64,000 bases of DNA from an uncultured Acidobacteriota bacterium (GTDB lineage Bacteria > Acidobacteriota > Blastocatellia > Pyrinomonadales > Pyrinomonadaceae), in assembly GCA_937873515.1 (NCBI GenBank), contig CALMYB010000007.1, positions 186,001-250,000 of the forward strand, read 5' to 3'. Of the stretch, positions 16,032 through 24,955 are shown piece by piece. Position numbers and translations under genes: made by a program. How positions within the stretch are numbered: the stretch's first letter is position 1; every line of letters begins with the position of its first letter. The notes beneath the pieces are model-generated. The model was given only the letters and a program-made list of their open reading frames with translations, was not told where the DNA came from and did no database searches.

Positions 16032-16649
16032 ATGGACATAACGCTTGCGATCACGGGAGCTTCGGGGACGATCTACGCCCGGCGGACGCTTCAGCTTTTG
16101 GCCGCAAGCGGAAGGGTCGAGACGATCAATTTGATAATTTCATCGACTGCGGCGATCGTCGCCCAGCTTGAGCTTGGTGCGGATATCAAAAATGCCGATC
16201 CGGCAAGAATAAACGCTTGGCTCGGATTTGAACCCGGCTCGAAACTGATACGCGTTTGGCGGCTCGATAATTTTGCGGCAAAGCCGTCGTCGGGTTCGTA
16301 CAAGCAGGCGGGAATGATCATCGTGCCTTGTTCGATGGGAACGCTCGGAGCGATAGCTTCGGGTGCGGGAACGAACTTGATCCATCGGGCCGCTGACGTT
16401 TGTCTCAAAGAAGGCCGGAAGCTCGTGCTTGTGCCGCGTGAGACGCCGTTCAGTGCGATCCACCTCGAGAACATGCTCCGGCTTTCGCACGCGGGAGCTC
16501 GGATCCTGCCGGCAAGTCCATCCTTTTATCACAAGCCGGCGACGATAGAGGAACTCGTCGATCACGTCTGCTACCGCATACTCGATCAGTTCGACATACC
16601 GCATTCTGATTCGAGTTCATGGACAGGTGACGAGGTTCCTGAAGAATGA
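16032..16649 (+). CDS. ubiX: flavin prenyltransferase UbiX
   Basis: A 205-residue enzyme that attaches a dimethylallyl group to FMN, making the prenyl-FMN cofactor of UbiD-type decarboxylases. The N-terminal flavin-binding ITGASGTIYARRTLQLL, the middle IIVPCSMGTLGAIASGAGTN and LVLVPRETPFSAIHLENMLRL are the family signatures, ending with the C-terminal helix EELVDHVCYRILDQF. It lies 112 bp before mqnD on the same strand. In the futalosine menaquinone route a UbiD-like decarboxylase is needed late, so the two genes plausibly serve the same pathway. Confidence 0.93.
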   Translation: MDITLAITGASGTIYARRTLQLLAASGRVETINLIISSTAAIVAQLELGADIKNADPARINAWLGFEPGSKLIRVWRLDNFAAKPSSGSYKQAGMIIVPCSMGTLGAIASGAGTNLIHRAADVCLKEGRKLVLVPRETPFSAIHLENMLRLSHAGARILPASPSFYHKPATIEELVDHVCYRILDQFDIPHSDSSSWTGDEVPEE

Positions 16650-16761
16650 AGAATTTGTGGTCAAAAGGCCGGCCGTTCTCGGTGATTTGCTAAAGCCGGG
16701 CAAAACGGTAAAATAGCAATTCTCAACGACACGAATATTTACTACTCGCAGTTTTAGAAGT

Positions 16762-17622
16762 ATGTCTGTAAAAGCGGAAGCGACCCCCGAAGTTCGCACA
16801 ATATCAGTTGCTCATTCACCAGATTCGGATGATGCGTTCATGTTCTATGGGCTTGCCACGAACAAGCTCGAGACCGAAGGCCTGCGCTTTGAGCATACGC
16901 TCAAAGACATTCAAACCCTGAACGAGGATGCGAAGGTCGGCGTTTACGACGTAACGGCGATCTCCTTTCACGCTTATGCGTATGTTGCCGACAAATACGC
17001 CTTGCTGCCGCATGGTGCCTCGATCGGTGACAAATACGGCCCGATCGTCGTATCAAAAGAACCGCGTGAGGCTTCCGAGATCGGCAGAATGAAGATCGCT
17101 GTTCCCGGTGAATTGACGAGCGCATATCTTGCATTGCGCATCTACAACCCGGATTTTGAGCACGTCGTCATCCCGTTCGACAAGATCATTGACGAGGTTC
17201 AGAGCGGACGCGTCGATGCGGGGCTTTTGATCCACGAAGGCCAGCTTTTCTATAAGCAGGTCGGGCTCGACAAGGTGCTCGATCTTGGTGAATGGTGGCA
17301 CGAAAAGACAGGTTTACCGCTGCCGATGGGCGGAAATGTGATCAAACGCTCACTCGGCAAAGAGCTGATGGAGGAAGTTTCTCGGCATCTGCACCGTTCG
17401 ATCGTCTATTCGATGGAGAACCGCGAGGACGCACTTGCCTATGCGATGCAGTTCGCACGCGATATGGAGCCTGCTCTCGCCGATCGATTCGTCGCGATGT
17501 GGGTAAATGACCTAACGCTGGATTACGGCGAACGCGGCCGTCAGGCGGTAAAGACCTTGCTCGAAGAAGGTTACAAGGCCGGGATCATAAAGAACAAGGT
17601 CGATGTTGAATTCGTCGATTGA
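16762..17622 (+). CDS. mqnD: 1,4-dihydroxy-6-naphthoate synthase
   Basis: A 286-residue periplasmic-binding-protein-fold enzyme of the futalosine menaquinone pathway, cleaving cyclic dehypoxanthinyl futalosine to 1,4-dihydroxy-6-naphthoate. The start segment [20 protein letters not shown] is diagnostic for Mqn[23 protein letters not shown] and [13 protein letters not shown] follow the family. Its presence indicates menaquinone made without MenF-MenD steps. A strong terminator follows at 17640-17686. Confidence 0.93.
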   Translation: MSVKAEATPEVRTISVAHSPDSDDAFMFYGLATNKLETEGLRFEHTLKDIQTLNEDAKVGVYDVTAISFHAYAYVADKYALLPHGASIGDKYGPIVVSKEPREASEIGRMKIAVPGELTSAYLALRIYNPDFEHVVIPFDKIIDEVQSGRVDAGLLIHEGQLFYKQVGLDKVLDLGEWWHEKTGLPLPMGGNVIKRSLGKELMEEVSRHLHRSIVYSMENREDALAYAMQFARDMEPALADRFVAMWVNDLTLDYGERGRQAVKTLLEEGYKAGIIKNKVDVEFVD

Positions 17623-17639
17623 TCTTGTTTCACCCTAAG

Positions 17640-17686
17640 ACAAGAACGCCGCAGGAACTCTTTGAACCTGCGGCGTTCTTGTTTTT
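17640..17686 (+). terminator. rho-independent terminator after mqnD
   Basis: A perfect 16-bp stem (17640-17655 with 17667-17682) and 11-nt loop are followed by a T-run to 17686 on the plus strand. It also shields the convergent ferredoxin gene. Confidence 0.92.
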
Positions 17687-17701
17687 GCTGGAAAGGCCGC
17701 C

Positions 17702-17998
17702 TTATTCCGGCTGTCCTTTACAATTGGAGCCGTAGAGAGCCGGGATCTTTGTACTGATGATCGGGTAATTTTCCGCCTCTTTGTTTATTTCGAGCCAGTT
17801 CAAGTATTCCTCGGGTATCGACATATCCGAGAAAATGGCTTCGACCGGGCATTCAGGGACGCACGCGTCACAGTCGATACAAGTGTCAGGGTTGATGAGC
17901 AGTCTATCCGAAAGTTCGTGGAAAGCCTCAACAGGGCAGACCGCGGCACAATCGGTGTACTTACAATCAAGGCAGGGCTCAGTAACAATATATGTCAT
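17702..17998 (-). CDS. FdxA-type ferredoxin (two cluster motifs)
   Basis: A 98-residue ferredoxin. The first cluster motif is CLDCKYTDCAAVCP, where the wide Cys spacing suggests a [3Fe-4S] cluster; the second is CIDCDACVPECP, a normal [4Fe-4S] motif. MTYIVTEPC at the start and the C-terminal helix EEYLNWLEINKEAENYP match FdxA-type seven-iron ferredoxins. The ATG at 17998 is chosen over the upstream frame to 18085, because the family starts here. A promoter-like TTGACA-N17-TAGGTT is present upstream. The electron partner is unknown. Confidence 0.88.
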   Translation of the reverse strand: MTYIVTEPCLDCKYTDCAAVCPVEAFHELSDRLLINPDTCIDCDACVPECPVEAIFSDMSIPEEYLNWLEINKEAENYPIISTKIPALYGSNCKGQPE

Positions 17999-18056
17999 GG
18001 CTATATGGGCGAACCGGCAAAATTTAAAGGTCTCGATACCGGATGGCCAAACTAAA

Positions 18057-18085
18057 AACCTATAATCCTGAGAATCAGTTGTCAA
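18057..18085 (-). promoter_or_regulatory. candidate sigma-70 promoter of the ferredoxin gene
   Basis: On the minus strand, TTGACA (18085-18080), a 17-bp spacer and TAGGTT (18062-18057) lie ~58 bp upstream of the ferredoxin ATG. It overlaps head-on with the candidate glpX promoter, so the two genes may be co-controlled. Confidence 0.5.
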
Positions 18086-18109
18086 ATCACAGGTTTAAGG
18101 TGTTAGAAT
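18079..18109 (+). promoter_or_regulatory. candidate sigma-70 promoter of glpX
   Basis: TTGTCA at 18079-18084 and an extended -10 (TGT-TAGAAT, with TAGAAT at 18104-18109) precede glpX by ~55 bp. The spacer is 19 bp to TAGAAT, slightly long, but the TG extension compensates for that. Prediction by eye. Confidence 0.45.
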
Positions 18110-18163
18110 GCCTTCAAACACCTAGCAAAATCAGAAAAATTTAGGGGCGAATACTATTTCAAA

Positions 18164-19207
18164 ATGAAAAGCAACAAAGCCGAACGCGAACTCGCACTCG
18201 ATTTCTTACGTGTAACCGAAGCCGCCGCTATCGAATCCGCCAAAACTATGGGCCAGGGCGACCGCAAACACAGCGATCTTGTCGCTGTCGAAGCGATGCG
18301 GGAAGTTATGGATACCGTGCCGATGCGCGGCCGAATAGTCATCGGCGAAGGCGAAAGGGACGAGGCACCGATGCTCTATATCGGGGAAGAGCTCGGCGGC
18401 GGCGCGTTCTCTGATGAGGCCCGTGCCGAATTCCCTGAAGTTGACATTGCGGTCGATCCGCTCGAAGGCACGAACCTTTGTGCGCTCGGTGCCAACAACG
18501 CGATCGCCGTTCTCGCGGCCGCAGAACGCGGCGGTTTGCTCTATGCTCCCGACATCTATATGGACAAGATCGTCGTTGGGCCGTCCTGCCGCGGAGCGGT
18601 CGATATCGATGCTCCGATCGAAGAGAATTTGAAGAATATCGCACGCCGGCTTGGCCGCGACGTCGAAGACCTGACAGTTATTTGTCTTGACCGCAGCCGT
18701 CACAAGGACCTTGTTGAACGTGTGCGAAACGCAGGAGCGAGGATAAGGCTGATCTCGGATGGCGACCTGTCCGCCGGAATTTCGGCAGCGGTCGCGGGCA
18801 CGAATATCCACGCTTTGGTCGGCATCGGCGGCGCTCCGGAAGGCGTGATCACGGCCGCTGCTATGAAATGCCTGAACGGAGAGATACAGGCAAAATTGGT
18901 CTTTGATCCCGAAAGGCTGGGCGTTGACAAGAGCAAGGTTCCGCCCGTGAACGTCGTAATGAAACGCCTCAGCGAAATGGGCATCAGCGATCCGGACAAG
19001 ATCTATGACACGAACGATCTTGCTCCGGGCAAGAAGATAATCTTCGCCGCCACCGGCGTTACCGATGGAGCATTGCTCCGCGGCGTCAGATTTTTCGGAG
19101 CGGGCAAACGGACGCACTCGGTCGTTATGACCACGGATTCCAAGAGCATACGCTTTGTCGATACCGTTCACGTGGAAGGCGGCCCGGACGCTGTAATTCG
19201 CTTCTAA
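18164..19207 (+). CDS. glpX: class II fructose-1,6-bisphosphatase
   Basis: A 347-residue GlpX-type phosphatase that removes the 1-phosphate of fructose 1,6-bisphosphate in gluconeogenesis. Metal- and substrate-binding motifs: [20 protein letters not shown] (around residues 55-74) and [20 protein letters not shown], which contains the D-P-L-E-G-T signature. [20 protein letters not shown] and [17 protein letters not shown] follow the family. It sits 60 bp before ppsA, and both work in the gluconeogenic direction, so this looks like a functional operon. Bacterial members may also act on sedoheptulose bisphosphate. Confidence 0.93.
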   Translation: MKSNKAERELALDFLRVTEAAAIESAKTMGQGDRKHSDLVAVEAMREVMDTVPMRGRIVIGEGERDEAPMLYIGEELGGGAFSDEARAEFPEVDIAVDPLEGTNLCALGANNAIAVLAAAERGGLLYAPDIYMDKIVVGPSCRGAVDIDAPIEENLKNIARRLGRDVEDLTVICLDRSRHKDLVERVRNAGARIRLISDGDLSAGISAAVAGTNIHALVGIGGAPEGVITAAAMKCLNGEIQAKLVFDPERLGVDKSKVPPVNVVMKRLSEMGISDPDKIYDTNDLAPGKKIIFAATGVTDGALLRGVRFFGAGKRTHSVVMTTDSKSIRFVDTVHVEGGPDAVIRF

Positions 19208-19267
19208 TTCAAACTTTATACGAGCATCGAGCCCAAGATCACTTTAAATGGGCAAGAGGTAGGCGAT

Positions 19268-21712
19268 ATGACTCAGAAGCCGTATGTTCTTGATTTTACT
19301 GAGGTTGGAGCTGGTGACGTAGCCCTTGTCGGCGGGAAATGTGCCAGCCTTGGTGAGCTTTTTCGCGAACTGACGCAGCAAGGCGTTCGTGCGGTCGATG
19401 GATTTTCGACCACGAGCAATGCTTACGAACTACTGCTCGAAACCGACGGGCTTCGCGGACGTTTGATCGATCTGCTCAAGGGGCTGGATGTCAACGATCT
19501 TGATGAACTCGCGCGCGTCGGTGCGGAAGCTCGCCGCCTGATGCTCGAAACACCTTTTCCCGAAGCGGTCGAAAAGGCGATCCTCGAAGGCTACGAGCGG
19601 CTTGGGGACCGCATCGGCAAACGGATCTTCGAGGTCGCGGTGCGCTCGTCCGCGACGGCGGAAGATCTGCCGGACGCGAGCTTTGCCGGACAGCAGGACA
19701 CGATACTGAACGTCCGCGGCCAGCAGAGCCTGATCGAGGCTTGTCATCAGTGCTATGCTTCGCTCTGGACAGACCGCGCGATCTCATACCGGACAGCTAA
19801 GGGCTTTGACCATTTCGATGTTGCACTTTCTATCGGCATTCAACCGATGGTGCGTTCGGACCTCGCGTGCTCAGGCGTGATGTTCACCCTCGATACCGAG
19901 AGCGGATTTCGCGAAGCCGTTGTGATCAATGGAGCTTGGGGACTTGGCGAAGCGGTCGTGCAGGGAATGGCGACGCCCGACGAATGGATCGTGTTCAAGC
20001 CGACCTTAAAGCTCGGTTTCCGCCCGATCATCACAAGAAAGCTTGGTGTCAAAGAAGTGAAGATGGTGTTCAATGATAACGGCGCCGGGACGATCGTCCG
20101 CGACGTTGTCGATACACAGCGAAACCGCTTTTGCCTCGCCGGGTTCGAGGTTTTGCAGCTCGCCCGCTGGGCCTGTGCGATCGAGGATCACTATTCAAAA
20201 CGTGCCGGCCACAGCCAGCCGATGGATATCGAATGGGCGAAGGACGGCATCACGGGCGAACTTTTCATTCTGCAGGCGCGCCCGGAAACGGTTCACGCTC
20301 GAAAAGAGTCGAATTACATCGAGAAGTACAAGCTAACGGGTGTTCACGGAGCTCCGCTTGCAACCGGCGTTGCCGTCGGCGAGAAGATCGGACACGGAAC
20401 GGCACATGTTCTGATGGATCCTTCGAAGCTGAATACTTTTAAGGAAGGCGAAATCCTCGTCACATCGATGACCGATCCTGCATGGGAGCCGATAATGAAG
20501 CGGGCGTCGGCGATCGTAACTGATCGCGGCGGCCGTACCTGCCACAGCGCGATCATCAGCCGCGAGCTTGGGATCCCTTGTATCGTGGGCACGACCGATG
20601 CGACCGAAAAGATCAAGAACGGTGCACCGATAACCGTGTCCTGTGCCGAGGGCGAGACTGGAAATATCTATTACGGCAAGATCGATTTCAAGGTCGATAA
20701 GCAGAAGATCTCGCAGAAAGAGCGGCCGCGTACGCAAATTATGATGAACGTCGGCGACCCTGAACGGGCGTTCGATGCCGCACGTTTTCCGAACGACGGC
20801 GTTGGCCTCGCGCGTCTCGAATTCATCATTAACAACCACATAGGAATGCATCCGATGGCGCTCATCAACTACCCGGATCTCAAGCGTCCTGCGGATGTCG
20901 AGACCATCTCTCGCCGCATAGGCGAAGAGGATCCTAAAGAGTACTTCGTTCGCAGGCTCGCGGAAGGCGTCGGACGCATCGCTGCCGCATTCTACCCGAA
21001 ACCCGTGATCGTGCGTATGTCGGATTTCAAATCCAACGAATACGCGATGCTCATCGGCGGCAAGGAATTCGAGCCCGAGGAAGAGAATCCGATGATCGGT
21101 TTTCGCGGGGCCTCACGGTATTACGACGACCGCTACAAAGCGGGATTCCGCCTGGAATGCCTTGCTCTTCAAAGGGCACGCGAGGATATGGGCCTTGTGA
21201 ATATCAAGCCTATGATCCCGTTCTGCCGAACCGTCGAGGAAGGCGAGAAGGTTATCGCGTTGATGGCCGAACACGGCCTCAAGCAAGGCGAGAACGGACT
21301 CGAGATATACGCCATGTGCGAACTTCCGGCGAACGTCGTCTTTGCGGACGAGTTCCTGAAGGTTTTCGATGGCTATTCGATCGGTTCGAACGATCTTACG
21401 CAGCTTGCACTTGGCCTCGATCGAGACAGCGAAATGGTCGCCCACCTTTTTGACGAGCGCAACGGTGCGGTAGAGAAGATGGTAGCAATGGCGATCGAGG
21501 CGGCTCTGCGCAACGGTAAGAAGATCGGCATCTGCGGCCAGGCGCCGTCCGACTATCCCGAATTTGCCGATTTCCTCGTCGAAAAAGGGATCAACTCGAT
21601 CTCACTGAATCCGGACACGGTGCTGCAGACAACAGCTCATATCCTTGAGACCGAAAAGAAGCTTGGTGTCGCCGGCGACGTTTCGCAAAAGCCGCTGCGG
21701 GCAGTAAAATAG
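19268..21712 (+). CDS. ppsA: phosphoenolpyruvate synthase
   Basis: An 814-residue enzyme making phosphoenolpyruvate from pyruvate and ATP. Domains in order: the N-terminal ATP-grasp pyruvate/ATP-binding domain (GGKCASLGELFREL; VRSSATAEDLPDASFAGQQD), the swivelling phosphohistidine domain with His426 in GGRTCHSAIISRELGIPC, and the C-terminal PEP-binding barrel (EIYAMCELPANVVFADEFL; SIGSNDLTQLALGLDRDS; IGICGQAPSDYP with the catalytic Cys). Length matches E. coli PpsA. An AGAGGT-like ribosome-binding site precedes the ATG. Partner of glpX in gluconeogenesis. Confidence 0.95.
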   Translation: MTQKPYVLDFTEVGAGDVALVGGKCASLGELFRELTQQGVRAVDGFSTTSNAYELLLETDGLRGRLIDLLKGLDVNDLDELARVGAEARRLMLETPFPEAVEKAILEGYERLGDRIGKRIFEVAVRSSATAEDLPDASFAGQQDTILNVRGQQSLIEACHQCYASLWTDRAISYRTAKGFDHFDVALSIGIQPMVRSDLACSGVMFTLDTESGFREAVVINGAWGLGEAVVQGMATPDEWIVFKPTLKLGFRPIITRKLGVKEVKMVFNDNGAGTIVRDVVDTQRNRFCLAGFEVLQLARWACAIEDHYSKRAGHSQPMDIEWAKDGITGELFILQARPETVHARKESNYIEKYKLTGVHGAPLATGVAVGEKIGHGTAHVLMDPSKLNTFKEGEILVTSMTDPAWEPIMKRASAIVTDRGGRTCHSAIISRELGIPCIVGTTDATEKIKNGAPITVSCAEGETGNIYYGKIDFKVDKQKISQKERPRTQIMMNVGDPERAFDAARFPNDGVGLARLEFIINNHIGMHPMALINYPDLKRPADVETISRRIGEEDPKEYFVRRLAEGVGRIAAAFYPKPVIVRMSDFKSNEYAMLIGGKEFEPEEENPMIGFRGASRYYDDRYKAGFRLECLALQRAREDMGLVNIKPMIPFCRTVEEGEKVIALMAEHGLKQGENGLEIYAMCELPANVVFADEFLKVFDGYSIGSNDLTQLALGLDRDSEMVAHLFDERNGAVEKMVAMAIEAALRNGKKIGICGQAPSDYPEFADFLVEKGINSISLNPDTVLQTTAHILETEKKLGVAGDVSQKPLRAVK

Positions 21713-21734
21713 CTACTGCTAGCAGTTTCAGGCA

Positions 21735-22274
21735 ATGGCGATATCCGAAGCCTACATACCGCAGACGGTAGCGGCGCAATTTCGCCGACAGGCTATGCGC
21801 GTGTGGCTCGTCGGGCTCGGTGTCGTGCTCTTCTGGCTCTCACTGATCCTCGTCGCCCCGATCGCAAAGGCCGATGGCCTAACTCAGATCTCAAACCCGC
21901 TTTATCATTTTTTCAGCTATATTTGCCATCAAATTCCGTCGCGGACGTTCTTCGTCGAGGGTGAACCTTTCGGAGTATGTTCGCGATGTTTTGGTGTCTA
22001 TTTCGGACTCGTTCTCGGCTACGCGATCTATCCGTTGTGGCGAAAGATAGACGAGGTCGAGCCGATAGCGAAGGTGTGGCTTTTTGCGGCCTGCGTTCCG
22101 ATCGCGATCGATTGGGCTCTTACAGTATTCGGAATTTGGGAGAACACGTTCCTGTCAAGGTTCGTGACCGGCCTGATCCTCGGCACTGCCTGCTCGACCT
22201 ACATCGTGCCTGCAACGGTCGAGATCACGCGTAATTTCACATGGAAACGCCGTGGGAGGCAGAGGAAACTTTGA
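21735..22274 (+). CDS. DUF2085 membrane protein
   Basis: A 179-residue protein with about four membrane segments (residues ~22-45, 85-100, 112-130, 140-160). The conserved DUF2085 core is YHFFSYICHQIPSRTFFVEG followed by EPFGVCSRCFGVYFGLVLGY, with the C-H-Q and C-x-x-C pattern that may bind metal or form disulfides at the membrane surface. The function of the family is unknown. It lies 22 bp after ppsA and just before a small protein, on the same strand. Confidence 0.85.
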   Translation: MAISEAYIPQTVAAQFRRQAMRVWLVGLGVVLFWLSLILVAPIAKADGLTQISNPLYHFFSYICHQIPSRTFFVEGEPFGVCSRCFGVYFGLVLGYAIYPLWRKIDEVEPIAKVWLFAACVPIAIDWALTVFGIWENTFLSRFVTGLILGTACSTYIVPATVEITRNFTWKRRGRQRKL

Positions 22275-22301
22275 CCATTGACGGAGCGTAAAAGAAACAA
22301 G

Positions 22302-22580
22302 ATGTCACAGCCAAAAGAAGAGATCATCGAACGCGCGAAGGCCGATCTTGCAAGTCGGCTGGGCGTGGAGCGTTCCAAAATCGAGATCGATGGTGTCGAA
22401 GACGTCGAGTTTCCGAACGGATCACTCGGTGCTTCCGTCGATGGCGAGATGTCGATGATGATGATCACGCCGGGCTGGAAGCTCAGGCTTTCTGCGGGCG
22501 GCGAAAATTACGAATATCGCGCAACGAACGATCAATTGCGGCTTTTTCGTTTTGAAGGGCGGAATTTCGTCGTAGAATAG
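22302..22580 (+). CDS. small protein with a GSLG/TPGW-type domain
   Basis: A 92-residue protein from the ATG at 22302 (a TTG at 22278 would extend it). The pattern LASRLGVERSKIEIDGVEDV, then EFPNGSLGASVDGE, then MMITPGWKLRLSAGGENYEYR matches a widespread small domain that usually reads W-x-D-x-S-L-G-C-P-x-P-G-x-x-Y-x-Q-V-x-T-P-G; here the Cys-Pro pair is replaced by Ala-Ser. There is no signal peptide. Function unknown. Confidence 0.6.
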   Translation: MSQPKEEIIERAKADLASRLGVERSKIEIDGVEDVEFPNGSLGASVDGEMSMMMITPGWKLRLSAGGENYEYRATNDQLRLFRFEGRNFVVE

Positions 22581-22608
22581 TAGAAAGTTTGCCGATAGCG
22601 AGGGTTTT

Positions 22609-24036
22609 ATGAATCGCAGCAATATTTGGATACACGTCGGGCTGGCAGTGGTTCTGGTCAGCTTTGCCGCCGTGCTCGGGCGGATCGACCGCATGGCATC
22701 CAGCCTTAAGGCCGGCCGACGCACGAACATCGAACGCCAAGCACCGGCCATTCGGATGCCAAGGACTAACGAGCGTTCGATCCCGGAAGTCCTCGTTCGA
22801 TTCAAAACCAGCACAACCCTCGATCGGATCCGCGAGATCGCCCTTCAGAATAACGACCGCGTTGATGATGAGATCGAGGCTGTCAAAGGCCTGGTCGTTA
22901 TCGACGATCTCGATGACTCGGACGCCGAGGCCGTCGCCAGGCAGTATGCCGGCCTTCCGAGTGTTCTCTATGCCGAGCCGAACCTTCAGATAAAGCTGGA
23001 CGAACCTATCCAGAAGCAAGTTCCGCGAGACCTCGTCCTTCGAGACGATCAGCCGGACCAGCCGAACGACCCGAGCTTCCCGGAGCAATGGGCCCTCAAT
23101 AATCTTGGGCAGAACGGCGGCACTGAACGGGCAGACATAGATGCACTAAAGGCGTGGCAAGTTACAAAAGGCAGTGAAGAAGTAGTTGTGGCGGTGCTGG
23201 ACAGCGGCGTCGATCTCCGGCATGAAGATCTTCGGGAGAACATCTGGACGCGGCCTGATAACATTCCTCAATACACCGACGATGAGAAAGGCACGTTCAA
23301 CGACGTTCACGGATTCGATGTCGCCGATGAACTGCCCGACCCAATGGACGACAACGGACACGGAACTCATTGTGCGGGCATCATCGGTGCGATGGGCAAC
23401 AATGGCGTCGGCGTGACGGGCGTTAACTGGAATGTGAAGATAATGCCGCTCAAATTCCTCGGAAGCGGCGGTTCGGGCACAACGGAAAATGCGATCGAGG
23501 CGATCAACTACGCGATCGAGCGCAAAAAGGCGGGCGTGAATGTGCGTGTGATCAGTGCGAGCTGGGGTTCGACTACATATTCGCGTGCACTCGAAGACGC
23601 GATCCGTGCAGCAGGCGATGCAGGTATCCTGTTCGTGGCTGCCGCAGGAAACGACGGTACGAATACGGACGTCTGGCCGCATTATCCTTCCAGCTACAAG
23701 CTCCCGAACCTCGTCAGCGTCGCAGCCGTCGATCGGAACGATTCTCTGGCATCCTTCTCGAACTTTGGCGTCAAGACGGTCGATCTCGCGGCTCCGGGCA
23801 AGGACATCCTTTCGACGTGGATCGGTGACGAATATCGCGAAGCCTCGGGGACATCGATGGCAACGCCTTTTGTCTCCGGCGTTGCGGCGTTGATCGTTGC
23901 GCAGTCGCCAAATATCGCCGTAAAGCAGCTTCGAAAGAAGCTTCTCGATTCTGTCGATCTTCGCGACGACCTCAAGGGTAAGGTCGCGACGGGCGGGACA
24001 CTTTGCGCCGCGAATGCCCTCGGCGTCAAGGACTGA
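22609..24036 (+). CDS. subtilisin-like (S8) protease, second copy type
   Basis: A 475-residue exported or membrane-anchored subtilase. The N-terminal hydrophobic segment is residues ~9-24, with a propeptide at ~57-125 (SIPEVLVRFKTSTTLDRIRE to VLYAEPNLQIKL). The triad is Asp198 (AVLDSGVDLRHEDL), His251 (DNGHGTHCAGIIG) and Ser416 (SGTSMATPFVSG). Unlike the protease at 8085-9659 it has no C-terminal beta-sandwich and ends right after the catalytic domain. The uncleaved-looking hydrophobic start could anchor it in the inner membrane. Substrate unknown. Confidence 0.92.
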   Translation: MNRSNIWIHVGLAVVLVSFAAVLGRIDRMASSLKAGRRTNIERQAPAIRMPRTNERSIPEVLVRFKTSTTLDRIREIALQNNDRVDDEIEAVKGLVVIDDLDDSDAEAVARQYAGLPSVLYAEPNLQIKLDEPIQKQVPRDLVLRDDQPDQPNDPSFPEQWALNNLGQNGGTERADIDALKAWQVTKGSEEVVVAVLDSGVDLRHEDLRENIWTRPDNIPQYTDDEKGTFNDVHGFDVADELPDPMDDNGHGTHCAGIIGAMGNNGVGVTGVNWNVKIMPLKFLGSGGSGTTENAIEAINYAIERKKAGVNVRVISASWGSTTYSRALEDAIRAAGDAGILFVAAAGNDGTNTDVWPHYPSSYKLPNLVSVAAVDRNDSLASFSNFGVKTVDLAAPGKDILSTWIGDEYREASGTSMATPFVSGVAALIVAQSPNIAVKQLRKKLLDSVDLRDDLKGKVATGGTLCAANALGVKD

Positions 24037-24179
24037 CGTTTTCGTACAATACCGCACCGAAGCCGTATATCGGCCAGGCATCGCTACTCGCCCATTTCCG
24101 GCAGCCGCCGTCAATCTGTGTTGCTCTAACTCCTGCAATATAAATACTTAACACTCATATTCCTTTCCCGAAACAGTTG

Positions 24180-24195
24180 TGGCACGCCTCTTGCA
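24180..24195 (+). promoter_or_regulatory. sigma-54 (RpoN) promoter, perfect consensus
   Basis: TGGCACG (24180-24186), four bases, then TTGCA (24191-24195). The -24 GG and -12 GC are separated by exactly 10 bp. It lies ~60 bp before the ATG at 24257, leaving a leader of ~50 nt with an AGGAGA ribosome-binding site. A sigma-54 promoter needs an enhancer-binding activator, which is not in the window. Confidence 0.8.
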
Positions 24196-24256
24196 CTTAA
24201 CCCTTTCGAGCAATGATGAACATTGCCGATTACGTACTTTTTAGGAGAGAAGAAAA

Positions 24257-24865
24257 ATGAAGATCATTAAGAGCACGGTCGTGGGTTTGGCACTTTCGTT
24301 GGTTGTGATCGCACTGCCGGCGATCGCTTCTGCACAGTACGGCGGTTACGGCAATGGTGGATACGGCAACGGACGCTACGGTAACGGCCGTTACGGCAAT
24401 AACGGCTATTACGGCAACATCGAGAATACCGTTCGCGATCTGAAGCAGCGGGCCAAGAGCTTTGAGCGTATAACCGACAACCGCAACAATCGCGGTAATT
24501 ACGGCGGCTACTACGGCAATAACATTGAGGATCTTGCGGATCAGTTCGCAAAAGCGGCTGACAAGTTCGAAGACAAATTCGGCCGCGGCCGTAATCTCGA
24601 CAACAGCGCGGATGCGGCACGCCGCGTCCTTGATCTCGGTAATCAGATCGAGTCGGCGCTTAGCTATAACGGCAACGGCGGATACCTCTATAACCACTGG
24701 GATCCGATCGCGAACGACCTTCGCATCATCGCGAACGTTTACGGTATGGGCTATAACGACGGCTACTACCGCAACAACCGGAATACCCGGAACAACCGGA
24801 ACTATCCGCGGCAGAACAATGGCGGCTGGGGCAACACGCGCAAGCCGAGCTGGTGGCCTTTCTAA
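24257..24865 (+). CDS. secreted Gly/Asn/Tyr-rich protein
   Basis: A 202-residue exported protein; signal peptide residues ~1-26 (cleavage after AIASA). The mature N-terminus is a low-complexity Y-G-N-G-x-Y-G-N repeat (residues ~28-55). A helical middle (residues ~57-165) has charged heptad-like stretches, e.g. FAKAADKFEDKFG and AARRVLDLGNQIESAL. The C-terminus is Asn/Arg-rich and ends WWPF. Such Gly/Tyr/Asn repeats occur in adhesive or matrix proteins, but no family is recognised. It is transcribed from a sigma-54 promoter and ended by a hairpin, so it is monocistronic. Confidence 0.8.
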   Translation: MKIIKSTVVGLALSLVVIALPAIASAQYGGYGNGGYGNGRYGNGRYGNNGYYGNIENTVRDLKQRAKSFERITDNRNNRGNYGGYYGNNIEDLADQFAKAADKFEDKFGRGRNLDNSADAARRVLDLGNQIESALSYNGNGGYLYNHWDPIANDLRIIANVYGMGYNDGYYRNNRNTRNNRNYPRQNNGGWGNTRKPSWWPF

Positions 24866-24896
24866 CTGACAACTGAACTGAAAATGGAGGGAGATC

Positions 24897-24926
24897 GAGG
24901 CCGTCTGAAAGGACGGCCTCTTTTTT
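24897..24926 (+). terminator. rho-independent terminator of the Gly/Asn/Tyr-rich gene
   Basis: A 9-bp GC-rich stem (24897-24905 with 24912-24920), a 6-nt loop and a T6 run (24921-24926). Confidence 0.93.
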
Positions 24927-24955
24927 GTTTCGTCAATCGTGTATCCTAAACAGCG

